Shown piece after piece: positions 7,189 through 13,500 of a stretch of DNA of 16,715 nt. The notes beneath the pieces are model-generated. The model worked only from the letters and a program-made list of their open reading frames with translations. It ran no database searches and had not been told where the DNA came from. The stretch lies in NCBI GenBank assembly GCA_964478125.1, contig CAYZGR010000067.1:1-16715 (forward strand). The letters run 5' to 3'. This DNA comes from FW021-bin31 sp964478125 (GTDB taxonomy: Bacteria; Bacteroidota; Bacteroidia; Chitinophagales; Chitinophagaceae). The stretch's first letter is position 1; the number at the start of each line of letters is the position of its first letter. The position numbers and the translations under genes are program-made.

Positions 7189-7626
7189 ATGACAGACAGA
7201 ATAAACCTTCTGGGTGAGAATCCCGATGCCCGAATGGCAATGATAGGAGTGGAACAATATGTAAGAAACAGCACATTGGATTCCAAATTACGCGAACTTG
7301 TTAAAATACGTGCTTCTCAATTGAATGGTTGTGCCCATTGTCTCAATATGCATACCCGGGATGCCCGTAAATTAGGAGAAACTGATCAACGCATGTATCT
7401 TTTAAATGCCTGGAGAGAAACCGATCTTTTTACAGGAAAAGAACGAGCCGCGTTGAATTTGACAGAGGCCGTTACGCTGATTGCAGATGGACATGTGCCG
7501 GACGAAGTATATAATGAAGCGGCAAAGTATTTTGAGAAAAAGGAATTAGCCGCGCTCATCATGTCCATCGTTGCTATAAATAGTTGGAATCGCATTGCGA
7601 TTACCTGTGAAAGCCCTTTGGATTGA
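7189..7626 (+). CDS. AhpD-like alkylhydroperoxidase / carboxymuconolactone decarboxylase family protein (copy 2)
   Basis: From ATG 7189 the product is 145 aa and aligns with its upstream neighbour without gaps (32 differences counted by eye). The motif Glu36-X11-Cys48-X2-Cys51-X3-His55 is retained (ELVKIRASQLNGCAHCLNMH). The reading frame stays open upstream to 7132, inside copy 1. Starting there would add residues with no counterpart in the paralogue, so 7189 is preferred. Differences from copy 1 cluster in the N-terminal 35 residues and at 99-118, while the redox centre and the WNRIAITCES tail are nearly invariant. This fits an old tandem duplication under selection. It is probably co-transcribed with copy 1. 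Confidence 0.92.
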   Translation: MTDRINLLGENPDARMAMIGVEQYVRNSTLDSKLRELVKIRASQLNGCAHCLNMHTRDARKLGETDQRMYLLNAWRETDLFTGKERAALNLTEAVTLIADGHVPDEVYNEAAKYFEKKELAALIMSIVAINSWNRIAITCESPLD

Positions 7627-7716
7627 CGAAATGGCCGTAATACCGCATGAGATTTTAAATATAGAAGGGGAAAACCCGCTATCATAGGACGTAAAAAACT
7701 GGTTGAAATTGTTGTG

Positions 7717-7751
7717 GATGCACCCATTTCGTTCCCGTTTGCAGGTGCATC
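7717..7751. repeat. Short inverted repeat in the 7627-7853 intergenic region
   Basis: GATGCACC (7717-7724) and GGTGCATC (7744-7751) form a perfect 8-bp stem with a 19-nt loop. No long T-tract follows on either strand, so it is not a convincing terminator, although it lies between convergent genes. The rest of 7627-7853 shows no recognisable gene or motif. Confidence 0.4.
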
Positions 7752-7853
7752 TCTCTATTGTATTATACCTTTTCTGCATAACTATGAAGTGCTTTCTCGG
7801 CTGGCGAAGTTAAATTCAAGGGCTTGATAGCTACAAGTCTTTACTAGGGAGTT

Positions 7854-9050
7854 TTATGATGGCTGAGTGCCCTTTTTGGGAATCACATAGGTCAGTACAT
7901 CCGAGCGGGTAATTTTCTTACCGGATAAGATGATCAGGCGTTCCACGACGTTTCGGAGTTCACGTACGTTTCCCGTCCACTCGTACGCTTCCAGTTCTTT
8001 CATGGCATCTTTTTCCACTTTTTTTACCGCGATCCCGTAATCTTCGCAGATGCTTTCCATAAAGTGATCAATGAGCAACGGAATATCCTCGCTGCGTTCT
8101 TTTAAAGCGGGGACGTGAATAATGATGACGCTTAGCCTGTGATAAAGATCCAGCCTGAAGTTATTTTCCCGGATCTCCTCCTGAAGATTCTTATTGGTGG
8201 CGGCGATGACGCGGACATCTACATTTATTTCTTTATCGCCCCCAACACGGGAGATGGTTCCTTCCTGTAATGCACGCAATACTTTTGCCTGGGCGCTGAG
8301 GCTCATATCTCCGATCTCATCCAGGAAGAGGGTGCCTCCATCGGCTTGTTCAAATTTGCCGATGCGTTGTTTCACTGCAGAGGTGAAAGAACCTTTTTCA
8401 TGTCCGAACAACTCGCTTTCTATCAACTCGCTGGGAATAGCCGCACAATTGACTTCTATTAAGGGGGATTTGTTCCGGCGGCTCTTGTCATGTATCCAGC
8501 GCGCCACCAGCTCTTTACCCACCCCGTTGGCGCCGGTGATCAGGACGCGCGCATCTGTCGGTGCCACTTTTTCTATGGTTTCATGAATACGCTGGATCGG
8601 ACCGGACCGGCCTATGATCTCATGGATCTTGGAAACTCTTTTGCGGAGGGTCTTGGTCTCCGTGGTGAGTGTGTTCTTTTCCAACGCGTTTTTGATCGTG
8701 ATCAATATGCGGTTCAGATCCGGCGGCTTGGCAATATAATCATAAGCCCCTTTTTTTACGGCTTCCACGGCTGTATCAATATTTCCGTGCCCGGATACCA
8801 TTATAATAGGGACGTCCGGGTTGATCTTGCTGCTTTCTTCCAAAAACTGCATGCCGTCAATTTTGGGCATCTTGATATCGCATAAAACCACATCAAAAGG
8901 AAGTTTTTTAAATAAATTGAGTCCTTCCAGTCCGTTGGTCGCAGTTTCTACTTTGTAATTTTCATAGCTTAAAATGTCAGATAAAGTTTTCCTTATGCTC
9001 AATTCATCATCAACAATCAAAATCTTCGGGCTGGAGTTTTTGCTTGGCAT
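7854..9050 (-). CDS. NtrC-family sigma-54-type response regulator lacking a DNA-binding HTH
   Basis: The 398-aa protein has an N-terminal receiver domain (about 8-122) with acidic Asp14/Asp15, phospho-acceptor Asp58, Ser86 and Lys108. A sigma-54-type AAA+ domain follows (about 145-372). Its Walker A is TGANGVGKE (172-180) and Walker B LFLDE (241-245); arginine-finger candidates are Arg299 and Arg305 and the sensor II block is GNVREL (360-365). The sigma-54 contact loop reads GSFTSA (220-225) instead of GAFTGA. The protein ends about 30 residues after the AAA+ lid, where NtrC relatives (about 450-480 aa) carry a Fis-type HTH; none is seen. It may act without site-specific DNA binding or through a partner. 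The gene lies 26 nt downstream of the GGGP synthase gene and is probably co-transcribed. No histidine kinase gene is in the window. Confidence 0.9.
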   Translation of the reverse strand: MPSKNSSPKILIVDDELSIRKTLSDILSYENYKVETATNGLEGLNLFKKLPFDVVLCDIKMPKIDGMQFLEESSKINPDVPIIMVSGHGNIDTAVEAVKKGAYDYIAKPPDLNRILITIKNALEKNTLTTETKTLRKRVSKIHEIIGRSGPIQRIHETIEKVAPTDARVLITGANGVGKELVARWIHDKSRRNKSPLIEVNCAAIPSELIESELFGHEKGSFTSAVKQRIGKFEQADGGTLFLDEIGDMSLSAQAKVLRALQEGTISRVGGDKEINVDVRVIAATNKNLQEEIRENNFRLDLYHRLSVIIIHVPALKERSEDIPLLIDHFMESICEDYGIAVKKVEKDAMKELEAYEWTGNVRELRNVVERLIILSGKKITRSDVLTYVIPKKGTQPS

Positions 9051-9076
9051 TTTATTGATTTCATTAAGTATTTAAG

Positions 9077-9838
9077 CTATTGTTGTGCAATTTCGGGAGC
9101 GGAATGTACCGCGGAAGCCATTTCTCCCAGGAGGGAAGGGCTTTTTTCAATGGCATTGCCCACTACGATTATGTCGGCGCCGGCCTTACAATCCCTGTAG
9201 GCCTTTTCCGGTTCCCGGATGCCGCCTCCGATGAGGAGCGGCAGAGAAATATTTTCCCGTACTCTCTGGATCATGCTTTCGGATATGGGGATCTTTGCCC
9301 CACTGCCGGCATCCATGTAAATCACTTTCTTTCCCAGCATTTCTCCCGCCATGGCCGTACAAAAAGCAATATCGTCTTTATCTGCGGGAATGGGTTCGGC
9401 ATTACTGATATAAGAAACCGATGTGGGGGCGCCTCCGTCAATGACCATATAACCGGTAGGGATCACTTCAACACCGCTTTGCCGTACCGAAGGGGCGGAA
9501 ATGACATGCTGCCCTATCAGGAGATCGGCATTTCTTCCTGATATAAGGGATAAATATAAAAGTGCATCCGCTTTATCAGAGACCTGTGTGGGATGCCCGG
9601 GAAACAGGACAACGGGTATGCAGCTGTTTTTTTTGATCTCCAGAATGCAAGAATCCATATTATCGGTTAAAACCAGGCTTCCACCGATAAAAATATAATC
9701 CACTGAGGCTGCTTCTGCCTGTTGAACCAGTTTCTCCAACCGTCCAGGATGAACCTTATCCGGATCAATCAGAAGGGCGAAAGCCTTTTTACCTTTCGAC
9801 ATTCTCTCAACAAAACTTTGATAGACGGCGTCCTTCAT
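9077..9838 (-). CDS. Geranylgeranylglyceryl phosphate synthase family protein (PcrB-like, group II)
   Basis: The TIM-barrel prenyltransferase joins a polyprenyl diphosphate to glycerol-1-phosphate, the first step towards ether lipids. From Met at 9838 it has 253 aa with the family blocks in order: FALLIDPDK, FIGGS, the FPGHP loop, LSLISGRN, PTGYMVIDGG, YMDAGSGA, IGGGIREPEKA and VVGNAIE. An upstream in-frame ATG at 9865 falls inside the putative -7 promoter motif (9863-9870), so 9838 is chosen. Group II enzymes of Bacteroidota have been shown to use geranylgeranyl diphosphate; the chain length for this protein is inferred. It is the first gene of a two-gene minus-strand unit with the NtrC-type regulator. 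Confidence 0.9.
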   Translation of the reverse strand: MKDAVYQSFVERMSKGKKAFALLIDPDKVHPGRLEKLVQQAEAASVDYIFIGGSLVLTDNMDSCILEIKKNSCIPVVLFPGHPTQVSDKADALLYLSLISGRNADLLIGQHVISAPSVRQSGVEVIPTGYMVIDGGAPTSVSYISNAEPIPADKDDIAFCTAMAGEMLGKKVIYMDAGSGAKIPISESMIQRVRENISLPLLIGGGIREPEKAYRDCKAGADIIVVGNAIEKSPSLLGEMASAVHSAPEIAQQ

Positions 9839-9862
9839 AAAATATCGGTTAGTTAAAAGGTA

Positions 9863-9870
9863 CAAAGCTA
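9863..9870 (-). promoter_or_regulatory. Putative -7 element for the GGGP synthase gene
   Basis: The minus strand reads TAGCTTTG, a full TAnnTTTG match, 24 nt upstream of the chosen ATG (9838). No clear TTG -33 element is seen; a small GGCG/CGCC inverted repeat (9881-9894) lies in that region. Confidence 0.5.
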
Positions 9871-9933
9871 TATTTTTTTAGGCGATTTCCCGCCTTCTTC
9901 TCTAAAAGCTGAAGAAATAAGTTAGGATATCAG

Positions 9934-9954
9934 TTATCCACATCTTGGGGATAA
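9934..9954. promoter_or_regulatory. Pair of inverted DnaA-box-like 9-mers upstream of nrdJ
   Basis: TTATCCACA at 9934-9942 (plus strand) is the canonical DnaA box. TTATCCCCA at 9946-9954 (minus strand) is one base off the consensus. They are head to head with 3 nt between them, so TTATCC and GGATAA also form an inverted repeat. They sit about 30 nt upstream of the putative nrdJ -7 motif. DnaA control of ribonucleotide reductase genes is known in other bacteria (E. coli nrdAB); here it is inferred. Confidence 0.55.
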
Positions 9955-9983
9955 AATATAGGTTTTCCCATCCTCAAAAACTT

Positions 9984-9991
9984 TACTTTCG
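9984..9991 (+). promoter_or_regulatory. Possible -7 element of the nrdJ promoter
   Basis: TACTTTCG differs from TAnnTTTG at one position. It would start transcription near 9997, leaving a leader of about 70 nt before ATG 10070. The leader shows no cobalamin-riboswitch-like conserved B12 box and is too short for one. Confidence 0.35.
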
Positions 9992-10069
9992 TTAATGTAT
10001 CTCCTGTTCATCTCTGCAGGGAAGAGAATACTTTAATATCCTACATTATAAATATAAAAACTTGTTGTT

Positions 10070-13000
10070 ATGGGTGATCAAAAAAAGAAAGGGCTGCATT
10101 TCTCCCGTCATTTCACGCGGGAGGGTTTGAGCCCTTATGATATGTTTAATTACGTGATGCGGACTTCGGTCATTCGGAATCCGGAGGGGGATGTCGTGTT
10201 TAGAATGGACCATGTAGAAGTACCCGAAGGATGGTCCCAGATAGCCACAGATATTCTTGCCCAGAAATATTTCCGGAAGGCCGGTGTGCCGCAGCCTGAT
10301 GGTTCTGAGGGGGGAGAGACTTCGGTAAAACAGGTAGTGCATCGGATGGTAAATTGCTGGAAGGTATGGGGAGAACGTTATCATTATTTTGCATCCGAAA
10401 AAGACGCTGAGATTTTTTATGATGAAACGGTTTATTGTATGCTGAACCAGGCATGTGTGCCCAATTCGCCCCAATGGTTCAATACGGGACTGCATGAGAG
10501 CTATGGCATTACCGGAAAACCGCAGGGGCATTATTTTGTCAATCCCGAAACGGGAAGGGTTCAAAAGTCCACTTCAGCTTATGAACGCCCTCAGCCTCAC
10601 GCCTGTTTTATCCTGAGTGTGGAGGATGATCTCGTCAATGAAGGAGGAATTATGGATCTCTGGGTTCGGGAAGCCCGTATCTTCAAATATGGCTCCGGGG
10701 TAGGTTCTAATTTTTCCAATATCCGCGCCGAAGGAGAAACGCTTTCCGGAGGGGGGTCGTCCAGCGGCCTGATGAGCTTTTTGAAAATCGGGGACCGGGC
10801 GGCGGGGGCCATTAAGTCCGGTGGGACAACCCGCCGTGCGGCCAAAATGGTTTGCCTCGACCTGGATCATCCCGAGGTCATTGAGTTTATTGACTGGAAG
10901 GTAGAAGAGGAGAAAAAAGTAGCGGCATTGATGGATGCCGGCTTTAAAGGCGGGTATGAAGGGGAAGCATACCGAACGGTTTCAGGTCAGAATTCTAACA
11001 ATTCCGTTCGGATACCCAATCGTTTTTTTCATAAACTGGCTGAAGGCGGAGAATGGGAAATGAAGGCCCGCACGGATGGGAGGACCATGCGGACTATCCC
11101 TGCCAAAGACCTGTGGAATAAAATTGCCTATGCTGCCTGGCGCTGTGCCGATCCGGGGACGCAATACGATACCACTATAAATGAGTGGCATACCTGTCCG
11201 GCAGGCGGACGTATCAATGCCTCCAACCCCTGCAGTGAATACATGTTTCTCGACAATACCGCGTGTAACCTGGCATCTGTTAACCTGAGAAAATTTTTTG
11301 ATCTGGAAAAAAGCCGTTTTGATGTGGACAGCCTGGAGCATACGGTACGGCTGTGGACCGTGGTCCTCGAAATTTCGGTTTTAATGGCGCAATTTCCTTC
11401 TAAAGAGGTGGCCAAATTGAGTTATGACTATCGTACGCTGGGATTGGGATTTGCAAACCTCGGTTCTACTCTTATGGTGAGCGGCATCCCCTATGATAGC
11501 GAAGAGGCCCGTGGCATTGGCGGAGCTATTGCCGCTATTATGACAGGTATTGCCTACAAAACTTCTGCAGAGATGGCGGAAGTGCTGGGCCCCTTCTCTA
11601 AATTTGAAGAGAACCGGAAATCTATGATGCGGGTTATGCGGAACCACCGGGCGGCTGCTTATGATGCCGTGGATGCTTATGACAATCTTGAGATCAAACC
11701 GCAGGGTATCAATGCGCAGTTTTGCCCGGACTACTTGTTGAAGGCCGCTACCCAAGCCTGGGATCAGGCTGTTCAATTGGGTGAAAAATTCGGTTATCAT
11801 AATGCACAAACGACTGTGATCGCTCCTACGGGTACGATCGGCCTGGTCATGGATTGCGATACGACAGGAGTAGAACCTGATTTTGCATTGGTAAAATTCA
11901 AAAAACTTTCGGGCGGCGGTTACTTTAAGATTATCAATCAATCCATTCCGCCTGCTTTAGACCATCTGGGCTATAAACCCCATGAGGTGAAAGCTATTGT
12001 AGACTATGCAAAAGGTGCCGGTTCTTTTGTAGGAGCGCCTTTCATTAATCATCAGACGTTAAGTGAGAAAGGGTTTCTGGCTGAAGAATTGAAGGTTTTG
12101 GACGAGGCCGTAAAAACGGCGTTTGAGATTGGATTCGTGTTTAATGTATATACTTTGGGCGAGCCCTGTTTACAGCGTCTGGGATTCTCTTCCGAAGAAT
12201 ATAAAGATCCGTCCTTTAACCTGCTTGATGCGCTGGGTTTCACTGAAGAACAGATTGAGAAAGCAAATGATTATGTTTGCGGGACGATGACGGTAGAAGG
12301 CGCGCCTTACCTGAAGGAAGAACACTTGCCGGTATTTGATTGTGCCAATAAATGTGGTAATAAAGGAGTGCGTTTTATTCATACGCACGGTCATATTCGC
12401 ATGATGGGCAGTGTACAACCCTTTATTTCAGGCGCTATTTCCAAGACCATCAACCTGCCCAACGAAGCTACCGTTGAAGAAATAGAGGATGCCTACAGGC
12501 TTAGTTGGGAGCTGGGACTGAAAGCCTGTGCACTTTACAGGGACGGTTCCAAACTTTCGCAACCGCTTAGTAACAGGTCGGACAAAAAGAAGAAGAAAGA
12601 AAGCCTCGAAAATGCCGTGACGGAACTGCTCCCTGAACTCGACAGGCTGACGATTGACGAGTTGTTGGAGGAGATCACCACGCGTTTGCAAAAAAGTCCG
12701 GATACTAAATTAATGCGAAAACTTTCCGGAATAGTACAACGGAAACAGCTTCCCGCCAAGCGGAGGGGATTTACCCAAAAGGCCAAGGTAGGGGGGCAGG
12801 CCATTTTCCTCCGGACCGGCGAATATGGCGATGGTACGCTGGGTGAAATATTTATAGATATGGCCAAGGAAGGCGCTACCATGCGAAGTATGTTGAATTG
12901 TTTTGCCATAGCCATTTCCATTGGGCTGCAATATGGTGTTCCGTTAGAGGAATTTGTGGATAAATTTGTATTTACCCGGTTTGATCCCGCCGGTATGGTT

Positions 13001-13360
13001 GATCATCCAAACATTAGATCGGCAACTTCTATCGTAGATTATATTTTCCGGGTTTTGGGGTATGAATATCTTCAGCGTTCTGATCTGGTCCATGTACTGG
13101 ACGACCAGATCTCCCGGACGCCCGGTGAAGATCTCCCGGCGCCGAAAGATGCTTCACCCGGGGAAAAACAGATTTTGCCAAAGACCTCCAAGCAAAAAAA
13201 AGAAAAAGTGGCGAGCTGGGGAAGTAAAAATACCACGGATGAATTTTTATCTTCCCTACAAAGCGACGCGCCTGCCTGTAATGTTTGTGGACATATAACT
13301 ATCAGAAACGGAACCTGTTATAAGTGTTTGAACTGTGGCAATAGTATGGGATGCAGCTAA
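10070..13360 (+). CDS. nrdJ: Adenosylcobalamin-dependent (class II) ribonucleotide reductase
   Basis: The 1096-aa enzyme reduces ribonucleotides to deoxyribonucleotides using coenzyme B12 to generate a thiyl radical. The catalytic barrel covers about residues 20-830. The first half-cystine is Cys179 (QPHACF). The radical block Asn386-Pro-Cys388-Ser-Glu390 follows, with the partner Cys399 eleven residues further on, the same spacing as in characterised class II enzymes. APTGTIGLV (near 588) is the phosphate-binding loop. A lysine-rich linker (near 840) leads to a TSCPD-type domain (about 905-1000). The C-terminal tail has six cysteines (1070, 1073, 1083, 1086, 1089, 1095), probably a metal knuckle plus the re-reducing thiols. 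There is no N-terminal ATP-cone, so dATP feedback through that domain is not expected. It lies upstream of polA, separated by a hairpin terminator, and has DnaA-box-like sites upstream. Confidence 0.96.
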   Translation: MGDQKKKGLHFSRHFTREGLSPYDMFNYVMRTSVIRNPEGDVVFRMDHVEVPEGWSQIATDILAQKYFRKAGVPQPDGSEGGETSVKQVVHRMVNCWKVWGERYHYFASEKDAEIFYDETVYCMLNQACVPNSPQWFNTGLHESYGITGKPQGHYFVNPETGRVQKSTSAYERPQPHACFILSVEDDLVNEGGIMDLWVREARIFKYGSGVGSNFSNIRAEGETLSGGGSSSGLMSFLKIGDRAAGAIKSGGTTRRAAKMVCLDLDHPEVIEFIDWKVEEEKKVAALMDAGFKGGYEGEAYRTVSGQNSNNSVRIPNRFFHKLAEGGEWEMKARTDGRTMRTIPAKDLWNKIAYAAWRCADPGTQYDTTINEWHTCPAGGRINASNPCSEYMFLDNTACNLASVNLRKFFDLEKSRFDVDSLEHTVRLWTVVLEISVLMAQFPSKEVAKLSYDYRTLGLGFANLGSTLMVSGIPYDSEEARGIGGAIAAIMTGIAYKTSAEMAEVLGPFSKFEENRKSMMRVMRNHRAAAYDAVDAYDNLEIKPQGINAQFCPDYLLKAATQAWDQAVQLGEKFGYHNAQTTVIAPTGTIGLVMDCDTTGVEPDFALVKFKKLSGGGYFKIINQSIPPALDHLGYKPHEVKAIVDYAKGAGSFVGAPFINHQTLSEKGFLAEELKVLDEAVKTAFEIGFVFNVYTLGEPCLQRLGFSSEEYKDPSFNLLDALGFTEEQIEKANDYVCGTMTVEGAPYLKEEHLPVFDCANKCGNKGVRFIHTHGHIRMMGSVQPFISGAISKTINLPNEATVEEIEDAYRLSWELGLKACALYRDGSKLSQPLSNRSDKKKKKESLENAVTELLPELDRLTIDELLEEITTRLQKSPDTKLMRKLSGIVQRKQLPAKRRGFTQKAKVGGQAIFLRTGEYGDGTLGEIFIDMAKEGATMRSMLNCFAIAISIGLQYGVPLEEFVDKFVFTRFDPAGMVDHPNIRSATSIVDYIFRVLGYEYLQRSDLVHVLDDQISRTPGEDLPAPKDASPGEKQILPKTSKQKKEKVASWGSKNTTDEFLSSLQSDAPACNVCGHITIRNGTCYKCLNCGNSMGCS

Positions 13361-13385
13361 ATTCTAAAAAAAAGTTAAAAAATAC

Positions 13386-13416
13386 TTGGAGTTTCAAATA
13401 GATTTATCTACTTTTG
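13386..13416 (+). promoter_or_regulatory. Putative polA promoter
   Basis: TTG at 13386-13388 and TACTTTTG at 13409-13416, spaced by 20 nt, fit the Bacteroidota promoter consensus. The predicted start near 13422 lies upstream of the hairpin at 13451-13482, so a polA transcript from here would have to read through it. A second, weaker motif, TATTTTCG at 13489-13496, lies after the hairpin and would give an essentially leaderless transcript. Confidence 0.5.
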
Positions 13417-13450
13417 ATTCCAAATAGGGTTTTCATAAGATAGTAACATG

Positions 13451-13482
13451 GTCGCCACATTTCTATGTGGCGGCTTTTTTTT
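13451..13482 (+). terminator. Intrinsic terminator between nrdJ and polA
   Basis: A 9-bp stem (13451-13459 with 13466-13474, one G-U pair) has a 6-nt loop and is followed directly by eight T residues. It lies 90 nt after the nrdJ stop and 18 nt before the polA start. It most simply ends the nrdJ transcript, and could also act on polA leader RNA if the promoter at 13386-13416 is used. Confidence 0.88.
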
Positions 13483-13500
13483 ATTCCGTATTTTCGCCTC

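Noticed and set aside
7651..7827. 58-codon open stretch on the plus strand between the AhpD pair and the regulator
   Set aside because: No ATG start, no recognisable motif, and length compatible with chance.
9934..9954. Replication origin
   Set aside because: Only two DnaA-box-like 9-mers, no clear unwinding element, and no dnaA or dnaN nearby; a regulatory site is the simpler reading.
9871..10069. Cobalamin riboswitch upstream of nrdJ
   Set aside because: No B12-box-like conserved segment or multi-helix fold could be found, and the probable leader is too short.
11381..11941. Long minus-strand reading frame (186 aa) inside nrdJ
   Set aside because: Antisense shadow of a strongly supported gene, with no family features.
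13465..13500. Upstream ATG that would lengthen DNA polymerase I by 12 residues
   Set aside because: It lies in the terminator hairpin and the added residues do not fit the family; ATG 13501 gives the standard N-terminus.
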